Positions 16,951 to 25,173 are shown, counted from the stretch's first letter. The stretch is 62,159 nucleotides of DNA from JBBTVI01 sp038063315 (GCA_038063315.1 JBBTVI010000008.1:1-62159); one strand, 5' to 3'. The notes: a model not told the origin generated them from the sequence alone. Numbers and translations are program-made.

Positions 16951-18618
16951 TTACAGGAAAAGGCGGGCAAGGCGTAATTCGTCAAATGTGACGTCGCCTC
17001 CGAGAATCTCATACGCGGGCGAAAGCGCCATCCTCCCCTCTTTTATCGTAACGGCTTCAAATGCCGTTTTGATTTTTTCAAAGCGGCCAGCTTCGGGCCT
17101 CAGATGCAAAAGCTCATGTCGGGGATCAAGGCGTTTTGCGGCGACCAGTTTTTCAAGGTGGCTTATGATGGTTCCCGGCGTCAGATTGCGGTGCTGGGTG
17201 ATTTGTGTAACAGACAGCTTTTTGAGCGCGAGTTCCCGCGTGGTCTCGTATGTTGAGGGATGCGTTGGCGAATGAGAGTCGTCTCGTGCGACCGAAACCT
17301 GCCCGCCGCACCGGCGGATAAATTGCGTTTGGCGGAATGTGATGTCTTCTGCGCTGAGCCCCCGGAGATGCTCTTCTGTTTTTTCCGATTGAACGCGGAA
17401 CTGGACATCGCGGCGCGCGACGTCAGGGTGCGTCTCCAGCGCGCGGCCGTTGATGCCGAGAAGATACAGGCCCGCGAGATTGCGGACGCGCGAGAGCGCC
17501 ACATACCCCTGGCCGTATTCAAATGCGGCCGCCAGATCCATGACGGCCGCGTCCATGCTCATTCCTTGGCTTTTGTGGATGGTGATCGCCCAGGCGAGGC
17601 GCAACGGAATTTGCGCCACCCGCGCGCGCGTCTTCCCTCCTTCTTCGATGGCCCACTCCATCGGCGTGGCAATCAGGCGTTGTCGCTCGCGCGTCCGGAC
17701 AATAGGGTACCCGGTTGCGCGGTCAAACCCGACGACAAAGCCCAGGGTTCCGTTCACGAATTGCCGTTCGGTGCTGTTTTTGGTAAACATCACCGCGGCG
17801 CGGGTTTTTAATTCAAGCAATTCCGGAGAGAGGCAACTTTTTTTGAGAAATTCCACCAGATCCTGCGGACCGTGGGCTTCCATCACAAATGGAACGGCCG
17901 GACCGGGCAGTTTGGCGAGCTTCCCCGCGTTGATGCGATCCACGTCCGCGTTATGGGGAAAAAGTCGGGGAATGTTTTCCGGCGCGTTTGGTGTTTCGCA
18001 CAGGCGTTGTTTGAGTGTCGCGTGCTCCGCCGCGCCGCATGCATTGCGTCGGATCGCGCCAAGCAGCGACAGAAAGACGGGATCGTCTTGGCGGTGCTGT
18101 TCACCGAGATAGCAGACGACGGGATTGAGCCGTTGCCATGCGTCGGATTCGTACGCAAACGGCGCCTTTTCTCCGTTCGGCGCGACCGGAGGAAGCTGGA
18201 AGAAATCGCCGACGACAATAACCTGCAAACCGCCGAACGGAATCAAACTTTCCCGGATTTTGCGGCAGACGAGGTCCACCATGGAAAATGTGGCGGCCGA
18301 GAGCATGGAGACCTCGTCAATGATAAGAACGCCGGCCGCGGCCACTCTTTTGCGGACCTTCTGCCGTCCGGCGATTGCGGCGAGGTCATCGGGAGACAAG
18401 GCCGTACTGACGCCGATGCCGCTCCATGAGTGCACCGTCATGCCGCCGATATGCGTGGCCGCAATTCCGGTGGAGGCGGTGATCGCGGGCTGAATACTGT
18501 GTTCTCTCAGCCATGCAATGTAACGGTTGACCGTGTGCGTCTTGCCGGATCCGGGCTCACCGGTGAGGAAAACGCTTTTGCCCGTTTTTAGGATTGTGAG
18601 TGCTTGATTCTGAGTCAT
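16951..18618 (-). CDS. Pif1/RecD-like superfamily 1 DNA helicase with C-terminal HTH
   Basis: The 555-aa helicase starts MTQNQALTILKTGKSVFLTG, then has Walker A GEPGSGKTHTVN. Motif Ia is TASTGIAATHIGGMTVHSWS, motif II LIIDEVSML, motif III VVGDFFQLPPV, and the C-terminal motifs are TIHKSQGMSMDAAVMDL and GYVALSRVRN. This is the bacterial Pif1-like arrangement. The last 120 residues (THPSTYETTRELALKKLSVT onward) resemble a winged-helix/HTH_40 module seen after RecQ- and Pif1-type helicases. It probably unwinds structured DNA. It is preceded by 98 bp without a gene. Confidence 0.88.
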   Translation of the reverse strand: MTQNQALTILKTGKSVFLTGEPGSGKTHTVNRYIAWLREHSIQPAITASTGIAATHIGGMTVHSWSGIGVSTALSPDDLAAIAGRQKVRKRVAAAGVLIIDEVSMLSAATFSMVDLVCRKIRESLIPFGGLQVIVVGDFFQLPPVAPNGEKAPFAYESDAWQRLNPVVCYLGEQHRQDDPVFLSLLGAIRRNACGAAEHATLKQRLCETPNAPENIPRLFPHNADVDRINAGKLAKLPGPAVPFVMEAHGPQDLVEFLKKSCLSPELLELKTRAAVMFTKNSTERQFVNGTLGFVVGFDRATGYPIVRTRERQRLIATPMEWAIEEGGKTRARVAQIPLRLAWAITIHKSQGMSMDAAVMDLAAAFEYGQGYVALSRVRNLAGLYLLGINGRALETHPDVARRDVQFRVQSEKTEEHLRGLSAEDITFRQTQFIRRCGGQVSVARDDSHSPTHPSTYETTRELALKKLSVTQITQHRNLTPGTIISHLEKLVAAKRLDPRHELLHLRPEAGRFEKIKTAFEAVTIKEGRMALSPAYEILGGDVTFDELRLARLFL

Positions 18619-18716
18619 GAAAAGATTGGGTCTTCCCCTTTTTGAACTTGTAAGAATTCTTTACAAATTGCCGTTTGTTTTCTTGGCCATGGTGTGGAAT
18701 TCCGCGACTGCGGATA

Positions 18717-20000
18717 TTAATGCATATCTGGTTTATTAAAGCGGATAATTTTTTCCAATAATGCCGGAAATTCTTCCGTTCCCATATCATCAAGCGTGTA
18801 GTGTCCGTGCCCCTTCAATTCGATAATTTCGCCGCCCAATGCCTGGTGAAAAATTTTCAAACTTTCTTTGCCCCTACCTTCCTCGTCATCGGCAGTAAAC
18901 AGGATTATCTCGCCCACGCGCGATTTTATGCTTTCATCTATCGGGTAAGTATAAAATTCCTTTCTGAACTCATCATCCGTATCGGGAATTTTCCACGGCG
19001 CCACGAGGATGAGTTTTGAAATTTTTCTTTTTGTCTCTCCGAGCCACCGGACCAAAAAAGCGGCGCCGCAACTATGCCCGACTAAAATCGAATTTTGGCC
19101 GACTTCACATTTTTCAAATTCGGCTTTGAATTGTTGATAATTCGGCTGCCACGGATCCGGCATAAGGGGCGTTTCGGTCTTTATTCCGGCGGCGATGAGA
19201 TTTTTCTTGAGCCATGGAATCCAGTGTTTGTCATAAGTCCGGGTTTTGGGATCCATCGCCTTTTCCACATCCGAGGGGCAGCCATGAATAATTATACAGT
19301 TTGCGTTTTCGTTACTCGTGGCAGATGTTTCGATGACGCATTTCTCGTAGAGTTTTTTGAGCGTCTTGTATGCGGATTCCGTTTCTTCGATAAGGGTGAG
19401 AGGTTTTTCCGCATGGGTGCCTTGCGCCGCATCTCTTAAGGTTTGCCGCGTTTGCTCCTTGATTTTGCCCTCGATCTGGCCGCGGAGGTCGGTCAGCTCC
19501 CTCAGTTTTTCTTCCATGCGCTTTTTTATGTCAAAACAGCGCGCCTTATCTTTTTCGCCTTCTCTGTCTTTGGTTTTTCTGCTCTTCAGTGATTGCGCGA
19601 TACCGAAGCCCGCCATGAGGCCTGCGAGCGCTGCGGCGCCGGGCCAAAATAGTGCGTTATTATTTTTGCGTTCATTCGAAATTGAGGGTTCAATCGCGGG
19701 CTTGGCAACGGGTGGCGGCGTCGGGGGAGGCGCGGGCGTCGCGGGTTTGACGGGTTGAGGCCGCGGCCGGACAACGGCTCCTTCCGGAGGCGGCGCTGTG
19801 GCCGGAGGCGTTACGACGGACGGTGCCGTGTTTGTAGCGCTTTCCGCCTGCGGCGGCGCGGCTGTTGCGGTAGCGGACTCCGCGTTTGTCGAGACGGCGC
19901 GCGGCGCAGCAATACGTCCGTCTTGCGCAAGAACGAATAGTGAAGGGAGAACAAAAAACATTGTGACGACCGCCACCCGCAGAAAAAATGCTCTGTTCAT
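18717..20000 (-). CDS. Membrane-anchored RBBP9/YdeN-like serine hydrolase
   Basis: The 427-aa protein has a signal-like N-terminus (residues 1-25) and a Pro/Ala/Thr-rich region (26-105). A membrane helix follows (about 117-138, LFWPGAAALAGLMAGFGIA), then a charged coiled coil (about 140-225) and a C-terminal alpha/beta-hydrolase domain. NCIIIHGCPSDVEKAMDP opens that domain, VGHSCGAAFLVRWL holds the nucleophile Ser, and FTADDEEG and GHGHYTLDD supply Asp and His. RBBP9-type hydrolases are normally about 190-aa soluble proteins, so the anchor and stalk are unusual. Topology would place the hydrolase in the cytoplasm. Confidence 0.75.
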   Translation of the reverse strand: MNRAFFLRVAVVTMFFVLPSLFVLAQDGRIAAPRAVSTNAESATATAAPPQAESATNTAPSVVTPPATAPPPEGAVVRPRPQPVKPATPAPPPTPPPVAKPAIEPSISNERKNNNALFWPGAAALAGLMAGFGIAQSLKSRKTKDREGEKDKARCFDIKKRMEEKLRELTDLRGQIEGKIKEQTRQTLRDAAQGTHAEKPLTLIEETESAYKTLKKLYEKCVIETSATSNENANCIIIHGCPSDVEKAMDPKTRTYDKHWIPWLKKNLIAAGIKTETPLMPDPWQPNYQQFKAEFEKCEVGQNSILVGHSCGAAFLVRWLGETKRKISKLILVAPWKIPDTDDEFRKEFYTYPIDESIKSRVGEIILFTADDEEGRGKESLKIFHQALGGEIIELKGHGHYTLDDMGTEEFPALLEKIIRFNKPDMH

Positions 20001-20115
20001 ATGGTTTCAACTAACGCCACGCGATTGATGCCACGATAGCATATTTGCCATCAATAGAAAAAGAGGCGCTGTTTGACGTCCCACGGCGTTATTTTACGTC
20101 GGTAAATGCGCGAGC

Positions 20116-20144
20116 TTGGCATCTGATCATATCAGATATATAAT
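20116..20144 (+). promoter_or_regulatory. Near-consensus promoter for the HD-domain gene
   Basis: TTGGCA (20116-20121), a 17-bp spacer and TATAAT (20139-20144) precede a roughly 30-nt leader. The leader carries a perfect TAAAGGAGG ribosome-binding site four bases before ATG 20181. Confidence 0.75.
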
Positions 20145-20180
20145 GCGTATCTCGTTTCATTGACAACTAAAGGAGGCAAC

Positions 20181-20741
20181 ATGCCTGCCAAAAAGCCGTA
20201 TTGGAACCTCGTCACAGAAGCCGAAGCGTTTGCGCGAACGGTTCACGCGGATCAAATCCGTCCCAACCGTGCTCAGGAACCCTATGTGGCGCATCTTCAG
20301 GAAGTTGCGGAATTGGTGAGAACTTCCGGTGGCTCTGATGAAGAAGTCGCCGCAGCATGGCTCCATGACAGCGTAGAAGATACTTCCGTGACCATCGAAG
20401 AAGTTATTGCCAGATTCGGCGAAGAAGTAGCGAATATCGTCGATGGTATGACCGATCCGCCGGAATTCGATGGATTGCCGACTCTCGAACGGAAAACGCG
20501 GCAAGCAGAACGGGTACGCGTCAAAATCTTCGGGGTCAAGCGGGTAAAGATCGCTGATCAAACGTCGAACCTGCGTTCGGTCGCCGTTGATCCCCCGGTC
20601 AAATGGGATCGCCAGAAGTGCCTTGACTATATCGAGGGTGCAAGACGGATCGCCGTTGGATGTTACGGCATCAGCGCCTATCTCGATTTGGAGTTTCAAA
20701 AAGCATACCGCCGGGCATTTCAGGAGCATGCGCCGCAATGA
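20181..20741 (+). CDS. HD-domain phosphohydrolase (MESH1/SpoT-hydrolase-like)
   Basis: The 186-aa protein starts MPAKKPYWNLVTEAEAFART after a strong Shine-Dalgarno. HADQIRPNRAQEPYVAHLQE, AAWLHDSVEDTSVTIEEV and VKRVKIADQTSNLRSV mirror the HD motifs of RelA/SpoT-type hydrolase domains and stand-alone MESH1 proteins. The HD pair in WLHDSVED would bind Mn. The likely reaction is hydrolysis of (p)ppGpp or a related nucleotide, inferred from motif order. It has a clean promoter and terminator, so it is an independent unit, together with a tiny downstream frame. Confidence 0.82.
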   Translation: MPAKKPYWNLVTEAEAFARTVHADQIRPNRAQEPYVAHLQEVAELVRTSGGSDEEVAAAWLHDSVEDTSVTIEEVIARFGEEVANIVDGMTDPPEFDGLPTLERKTRQAERVRVKIFGVKRVKIADQTSNLRSVAVDPPVKWDRQKCLDYIEGARRIAVGCYGISAYLDLEFQKAYRRAFQEHAPQ

Positions 20742-20752
20742 AGGAGGCGAAA

Positions 20753-20803
20753 ATGTCCCGATTAAGAGCACCAGCTTCAAGCGGCGCCGCTGTGCGTAAG
20801 TAA
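20753..20803 (+). CDS. Putative 16-aa peptide with strong ribosome-binding site
   Basis: MSRLRAPASSGAAVRK follows AAGGAGG (20741-20747) by five bases and lies between the HD gene and its terminator. The Shine-Dalgarno is as strong as that of the HD gene. The peptide resembles nothing I know. The frame could be a translated tail of the operon or a remnant. Confidence 0.3.
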   Translation: MSRLRAPASSGAAVRK

Positions 20804-20812
20804 GACAAAGTG

Positions 20813-20850
20813 AAAATCCGTCCTTCGGCTATGCTCAAGGCGGATTTTTT
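20813..20850 (+). terminator. Rho-independent terminator of the HD-gene operon
   Basis: The stem AAAATCCG-T-CCTT pairs with AAGG-CGGATTTT, with one bulged T, and runs into TTTTTT. Confidence 0.85.
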
Positions 20851-20854
20851 GTAC

Positions 20855-21631
20855 TCACCTTCTTTCGCCCGCATCAATCCGGTACCAATCGATATTTCTT
20901 GTGAGATACATTGTTAGCGCAAGAAGCGCAAAAAGCAGGATTGAACCATAAAAGAGAGCGAGGTCCTCAAGCTGAACGATGACATAGAGATAAGAGTACA
21001 AGAGGGCCAAAAGCGCGGAGACGATGGATGCCTTTTTATTCGCCTTCAATACTTTTGCGCTGTAACTTGCGATCAAGCCGATCGTGGCCATGGTCGAAAT
21101 GACATACGCAGGCAGGAAGCCGAATCTTTCCGAGAAAGACAGCAGAAGCAGATAAAAGAGCGCAAGCGCAAAACCGACGAGCAGGTACTGAAACGGATGA
21201 ATTTTTATTTTGCTTAGAATTTCAAATAGGAAGAATGCCAGAAAAGTTATCGCAATAAACATAACGGCATATTTTATCGTCCGGTCTATCTTTGTATAGA
21301 AATCAACGCTTTGGATGAGCGAGACCCCGAATCGCGCATTGAGAATGGTTTGCTGATCCGTTTCTCCGTCAACCCATTGCTGCGGATATGAGCGGCCGAA
21401 GGACGAAATAGACCAGTTTGCGGAAAAACCATCCGTGACCTCTCGCGTATTGGGGAGATAGGCGCCGGTAAAACTCGGAGAACTCCAGCGCGATTTAATA
21501 TCCACTTTTGTTTCGCCTCCGAGAGGCAAAAATTCCAATTGCTCGCTCCCTTGCAAATTAAGCGCATATGAAAAATCAAATGTTTTTTTCGCTGGATCAA
21601 AAGGAACAAATGCGTGAATTCCGTTTAAATA
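20855..21631 (-). pseudogene. creD: 5'-truncated creD-like inner-membrane protein gene
   Basis: The frame encodes the C-terminal half of a CreD-type protein: LNGIHAFVPFDPAKKTFDF, RWSSPSFTGAYLPNTREV, GFSANWSISS, then five or six membrane helices and YRIDAGERR. CreD is normally about 430-450 aa with an N-terminal helix and a larger periplasmic part. Here an in-frame TAA (21634-21632) stops the reading frame upstream. No ATG lies before the conserved block, only TTG at 21556. The missing N-terminal part is not found nearby (21635-21780 has no coding signal). It is most likely a remnant. Confidence 0.65.
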
Positions 21632-21780
21632 TTAAAACCCCTACCGTGATCAGCTTTGCGTAGTGGAGTGTTGTGGTTTGAAAGACAGGTTGTTGAGCGT
21701 ATTCATCTTGCATAATCTGGAACGATTTTGGGCGGGATTGGGTTACTTACTGTACGATAGAGGGGCATAACAACGATGAA

Positions 21781-21800
21781 GGCCGCCGTTTACGGCGGCC
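21781..21800 (-). terminator. Hairpin after the tail-tube gene
   Basis: A perfect GGCCGCCG TTTA CGGCGGCC hairpin lies 25 bp after the stop at 21826. No strong U-run follows on the - strand, so termination is uncertain. Confidence 0.45.
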
Positions 21801-21825
21801 TCTCGGCGTGCATCTCGTTGGTTTT

Positions 21826-22362
21826 TTACCGCCTCTCCCAGTACTCAATACACAGCTCGATTTCTTCCTCGAGCGCGTCGTTGCTTGTGCTGTTCAGCGA
21901 TGGTCCCTTCCAGCGGCATGGCCACGCCTCGAAGAAATTATAACGGACAACTTCCTCCATGTTTGCGCCGATGACGATGATGGAACCGCTCTTTCGTTCG
22001 GTGATGCCCTCAACTACTTTTTTTCGCCACTCCCATAGTTCCGGCGTGTGAAGATTGCCGCGACGGAGGATGATGTTTGAGTAATTCGTCTTGCCCGGCC
22101 GTTTATGCATAATCCGCTCGTTGCCTTCCTGGTATTCTATAACTTCGGTCTTCGATTCGAGGCCGTCAACCTCCTTGAAACCGCCGACGACAACGCCGTC
22201 AATCTCGACGTTGAAATTGTGGATTGTGGTGTAATCGCTCCGATCACTCCCCATTGCTGCGGCTTCCTCGTGAGGATAGAGGGTTCCCGCATAAAAGAGG
22301 AGAGCGCTCATCCCGAGGAGACCTGTGCATAGTACGGCCGTGTGATTTTTTAAGACAATCAT
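21826..22362 (-). CDS. T4 gp19-family phage tail-tube protein with N-terminal hydrophobic segment
   Basis: The 178-aa protein contains the tail-tube fold of phages and contractile injection systems: HNFNVEIDGVVVGGFKEVDG, then KTEVIEYQEGNERIMHKRPG, SNIILRRGNLHTPELWEW and YNFFEAWPCRWKGPSLNS. Residues 8-27 are hydrophobic (AVLCTGLLGMSALLFYAGTL), which is not expected for a tube protein. An internal ATG at 22254 (MGSDRSDYTTIHNFNVEIDG), with GAGGA about 10 bases upstream, would give a standard 142-aa tube protein. No sheath, baseplate or ATPase gene lies nearby, so it is an orphan. Promoter-like boxes precede the long start. Confidence 0.8.
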   Translation of the reverse strand: MIVLKNHTAVLCTGLLGMSALLFYAGTLYPHEEAAAMGSDRSDYTTIHNFNVEIDGVVVGGFKEVDGLESKTEVIEYQEGNERIMHKRPGKTNYSNIILRRGNLHTPELWEWRKKVVEGITERKSGSIIVIGANMEEVVRYNFFEAWPCRWKGPSLNSTSNDALEEEIELCIEYWERR

Positions 22363-22412
22363 GTTTTTGATGGCAAATTTTTAGCTACTGCCCGCGACCT
22401 TTCACAGATATT

Positions 22413-22439
22413 TGTATAGCCAAAAATCGGCCGCGTCAA
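22413..22439 (-). promoter_or_regulatory. Candidate promoter of the tail-tube gene
   Basis: On the - strand TTGACG (22439-22434) and TATACA (22418-22413) are separated by 15 bp. The long start codon lies 50 bp downstream, which supports use of ATG 22362. Confidence 0.4.
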
Positions 22440-22443
22440 GGAA

Positions 22444-22599
22444 ATGAACAAAACCGGGTTTTTATATAGTGTAGATTCGGACTTAGACCGTTCAACTATT
22501 CGTATTTTTACACCGACTTTGACACGCGAGTGGGATAAAAAAGAAAAGGTATCAGAAAACGATGCAGAGAAAAACGGGGAGCGGGTAACCCCTCACTGA
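22444..22599 (+). CDS. Doubtful 51-aa open frame
   Basis: MNKTGFLYSVDSDLDRSTIR opens a 51-aa frame in an otherwise gene-free stretch (22363-22809). Composition is protein-like and charged, but there is no convincing Shine-Dalgarno and no known motif. It may be chance. Confidence 0.2.
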   Translation: MNKTGFLYSVDSDLDRSTIRIFTPTLTREWDKKEKVSENDAEKNGERVTPH

Positions 22600-22707
22600 T
22601 GTCATTCTTGCGTCATGCCAAAGGCAGATCCCCGTCTTCGCCTGGCTCCGGCCGGGCAGGTGCCTCCGGCGGAAAAGCGGGAAGCTCGTGTATAATCCAC
22701 AACGCAT

Positions 22708-22733
22708 GGATTCCCGATCAAGTCGGGAATGAC
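22708..22733. repeat. GGATTCCCG...CGGGAATGAC hairpin repeat
   Basis: GGATTCCCGA TCAAG TCGGGAATGAC forms a hairpin and belongs with the CATTCCCGCG/CGGGAATCC hairpins inside 16769-16941 and at 24164-24188. Confidence 0.6.
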
Positions 22734-22809
22734 AATCAGAGCGGTGTGGTTGTTTGCCATCCGGCCAGCTCAGGTAGACATTTCTTCAGGAACTGGCAAG
22801 ATACACGAT

Positions 22810-23466
22810 ATGGAACGGAAACAAAACCTTCGTCTGCTCGGCTCAATATTCGTTATTGCGGTACTCTCATTTTTTCTAAGCTTCGTACTTGCGCCTCTCT
22901 TGGGTTCAGAATCCGTTCGGCGCGCGATCGACTCGCTCGGCTCGTGGGGTCCGCTTGCGCTCGTCGGTTACACAATCCTCGCCCATGTGGTCGCCCCGCT
23001 CGCTGGATCGGTCGGATTTCTCGTCGGCGCGAGCGCATTCGGCGTTCCTCGCGCGGTCCTATATATTTTCCTCGGTAGTATGGTAAGCGCGGTCATTAAT
23101 TTTTCCATCAGCCGGCGCTTCGGCAGGCCATTGGTGCTCCGGTTCGTCGGGCGCAAAACAATGCGCAAGATCGATGAAATCGTCGACATCGCGGGACTTG
23201 GCACGCTTACTACCCTGCGTCTTTTTGGCGTTGCGATTTTTGAACAAACGTCCTATGCCGCAGGACTCACGAATATGCGTTTTCGAACCTTCATGGCAGC
23301 GACCGTTTTTGGAAGCGCCCCACCGCACATCGCGATTGCGTTTTTTTTCGCCAACACCGACTTCGCACTTGGCGGTAATCTTGTATTTCTGCTCGGCGTT
23401 CTTGCGGCTCTTGGCGTCGCAAGCACCTGGCTCGTGAGTGGCCTCCTAAAAAAGAAACCGGTATGA
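22810..23466 (+). CDS. DedA/TVP38 (VTT-domain) membrane protein
   Basis: The 218-aa polytopic protein begins MERKQNLRLLGSIFVIAVLS. It carries the VTT-domain pattern: GPLALVGYTILAHVVAPLAG, GFLVGASAFGVPRAVLYIFL, then NFSISRRFGRPLVLRFVGRK. A GLGTLTTLRLFGVAIFEQTS re-entrant-like stretch follows. DedA/TVP38 proteins are lipid scramblases or transporters involved in membrane homeostasis. The ATG at 22810 was preferred over an upstream frame that would translate the hairpin repeat. It is followed after 24 bp by a toxin-antitoxin pair on the same strand. Confidence 0.8.
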   Translation: MERKQNLRLLGSIFVIAVLSFFLSFVLAPLLGSESVRRAIDSLGSWGPLALVGYTILAHVVAPLAGSVGFLVGASAFGVPRAVLYIFLGSMVSAVINFSISRRFGRPLVLRFVGRKTMRKIDEIVDIAGLGTLTTLRLFGVAIFEQTSYAAGLTNMRFRTFMAATVFGSAPPHIAIAFFFANTDFALGGNLVFLLGVLAALGVASTWLVSGLLKKKPV

Positions 23467-23490
23467 TATACTTACAGTAAGAAATATACC

Positions 23491-23850
23491 ATGGCAGTCC
23501 TCAATCACACCATCAACACAATACCGAGAGAATCTGCGCCGATCGCCCGTATTGGTCCCAAGCACCAGGTGACGATTCCGAAAGAAATCTTTGACAAGCT
23601 TTGCCTCGATGTCGGCGACTACCTCGACGTGCAGGCAACCGGAGCGACAATTGTCATGACTCCGAAGAAGCTAATCCCGAAGGATCAGGAATGGTTTTAC
23701 ACGAAAGAGTGGCAGGTAAAAGAGCGCGAAGCGGACGAGGCGATTGCCCGAGGTAAGGTCTCCGGTCTATTCACCACTGCTGATCAACTCATGGCGCATC
23801 TGAACTGCGCGTTGGCCCCGCGACCCAACCGCAAGCAAAAACAACGATGA
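23491..23850 (+). CDS. AbrB/SpoVT-type antitoxin (pair 2)
   Basis: The 119-aa protein has an N-terminal AbrB-like DNA-binding domain (IARIGPKHQVTIPKEIFDKL, CLDVGDYLDVQATGATIVMT) and a helical tail (KEREADEAIARGKVSGLFTT). The tail shares its RVSG/KVSG(L/P)F motif with the antitoxin of pair 1, so the two modules are paralogous. The basic C-terminus (RPNRKQKQR) is an extra. It overlaps the toxin gene as ATGA. Confidence 0.85.
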   Translation: MAVLNHTINTIPRESAPIARIGPKHQVTIPKEIFDKLCLDVGDYLDVQATGATIVMTPKKLIPKDQEWFYTKEWQVKEREADEAIARGKVSGLFTTADQLMAHLNCALAPRPNRKQKQR

Positions 23851-24104
23851 GGATTCAGACGACCGCACCCTTTGACCGGGATTTTGCTGTGCTTCCTGTT
23901 ACGATTCAGCAGCGTGTGGAGAAGCAATTCCGTCTCTTGACTGAGAATCCTCGCCATTCGTCTTTGCGGCTCAAAAAGATGGAAGATCCCCGTGATATCT
24001 GGGAAGGACGCGTGACGCAATCCTATCGCTTCACCTTTCAGATTGTCGGCGATCTCTATCTCCTCCGCCGCATTGGCACGCACGACATTCTCCGGCGGCC
24101 GTGA
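23847..24104 (+). CDS. RelE/ParE-family toxin (pair 2)
   Basis: This 85-aa toxin starts MRIQTTAPFDRDFAVLPVTI, with RVEKQFRLLTENPRHSSLRL, WEGRVTQSYRFTFQIVGDLY and LLRRIGTHDILRR. The terminal GTHD and the Arg-rich strands are typical of the RelE/YafQ-like fold. Translation is coupled to the antitoxin through a four-base ATGA overlap. No other gene belongs to the unit. Confidence 0.87.
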   Translation: MRIQTTAPFDRDFAVLPVTIQQRVEKQFRLLTENPRHSSLRLKKMEDPRDIWEGRVTQSYRFTFQIVGDLYLLRRIGTHDILRRP

Positions 24105-24163
24105 TACGTTCCGCGCACTTCTCCGATTGCTATAGCCATATTAAAAAAATGCCTCTTTTTTCT

Positions 24164-24188
24164 GTCATTCCCGCGCAGGCGGGAATCC
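24164..24188. repeat. GTCATTCCCGCG...GGCGGGAATCC hairpin repeat
   Basis: A perfect ATTCCCGC / GCGGGAAT hairpin of the same family as 16806-16830. It overlaps the 3' end of a small - strand frame. Confidence 0.75.
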
Positions 24189-24326
24189 AGGTTTTCTGCG
24201 TCCAAGAGGTGCTCGCATTTTGAATTTCAGGAACTGGAAGTAAAGGAAATATCCGAACACCAAGATTGTAAAAATCAGCAGGACAAATTTGAGGACAAGA
24301 GACGAATAAAAAGTGACAATGTTCAT
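24165..24326 (-). CDS. Small single-helix membrane protein (53 aa)
   Basis: MNIVTFYSSLVLKFVLLIFT opens a 53-aa frame with one long hydrophobic helix (residues 8-31) and a basic tail. The last 15 or so residues (KPGFPPARE) are encoded by the hairpin repeat at 24164-24188, so the repeat appears to have replaced or extended the original C-terminus. No homolog is recognised. Coding potential rests on topology. Confidence 0.4.
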   Translation of the reverse strand: MNIVTFYSSLVLKFVLLIFTILVFGYFLYFQFLKFKMRAPLGRRKPGFPPARE

Positions 24327-24487
24327 TCTATGTTGCGAATTCCAAATCTGTATGGACTGCTGGCATATTTCGCTATTACGCCCATTCTGCTCGCAAATTG
24401 ACCGTAATGCCTTTATACGATAGGTTAAATCACGCTGTAATTAGTTCATACGCGAGAATCGAAAAACTCCTTCATATATTTGCGGGA
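24327..24487. other. AT-rich spacer
   Basis: No gene, repeat or structural RNA is evident in this 161-bp gap between the small membrane protein and the HEPN-like gene. Confidence 0.5.
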
Positions 24488-25126
24488 TTAAAAAATCGGC
24501 CGGGTCAGTTCGTGCAAGAATTTATGCATTATTCCCAAAGCAAAAGAGCAATATTCCTTGCTTAATCGTAAGTTATCATTATATATGCGAATTCCATTTT
24601 TCGATGATTTTGCGATATAATTTCTCAGTTTTTTATTGTTGGTCCCCAGTTCGCCACCAGCGTGTGCCAGACAATTACGCACGAGCCCAATCGCGACCAC
24701 TTCATTCCATAGCTCTTCATTTGGCATGACCTTGTTGCACGCTTTCTCTAAATAAATTCGAGCGCGGTGTATACCACTCCCTCTGATATCTTCAAGGTTG
24801 ATTTTGACGGCATTTTTTGCGCACCATTTCCGGCATAATCGATTCATCTTGTGTTCCAAATAACTGAAAAGGGCGATGACAAAAGAAGAGTAAAAAATGT
24901 CATAGCGCTCGCCGAGAAGGTACTTGCTTTCGGATAGTGCATCGTCCGACCGTTGTTTTTCGTCTAGCGACAACTGCTGATCTTCATAACGCTGGTCTGT
25001 GTCCGATTGCTCATTGTCAATTTCGTCGCCGTCGTTGTTCAGTATGGCTTCCAAATCATCCAGATAGGATTCAAAATGATTGAGTTCAAATGAGATTTTT
25101 TCCGAATCAATTTCTATATAAGGCAT
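24488..25126 (-). CDS. HEPN-like protein (Rx4H motif)
   Basis: The 212-aa helical protein has an acidic linker (about residues 30-60) and helices around YSSFVIALFSYLEHKMNRLC. The motif AIGLVRNCLAHAGGEL contains R-N-C-L-A-H, the Rx4-6H signature of HEPN domains, which often act as metal-independent RNases in toxin-antitoxin, abortive-infection and CRISPR systems. No nucleotidyltransferase (MNT) partner is adjacent. Base composition is lower in GC than the surrounding genes, suggesting recent arrival. HEPN membership is inferred from one motif plus the all-helical profile. Confidence 0.5.
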   Translation of the reverse strand: MPYIEIDSEKISFELNHFESYLDDLEAILNNDGDEIDNEQSDTDQRYEDQQLSLDEKQRSDDALSESKYLLGERYDIFYSSFVIALFSYLEHKMNRLCRKWCAKNAVKINLEDIRGSGIHRARIYLEKACNKVMPNEELWNEVVAIGLVRNCLAHAGGELGTNNKKLRNYIAKSSKNGIRIYNDNLRLSKEYCSFALGIMHKFLHELTRPIF

Positions 25127-25173
25127 ATCACAACCCGTTGAATCAATAATCTGGATGGTAGCCCATCATCGTC

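Noticed and set aside
24409..24564. 52-codon + strand frame overlapping the end of the HEPN-like gene
   Set aside because: No ribosome-binding site, no motif, and antisense overlap with a better-supported gene.
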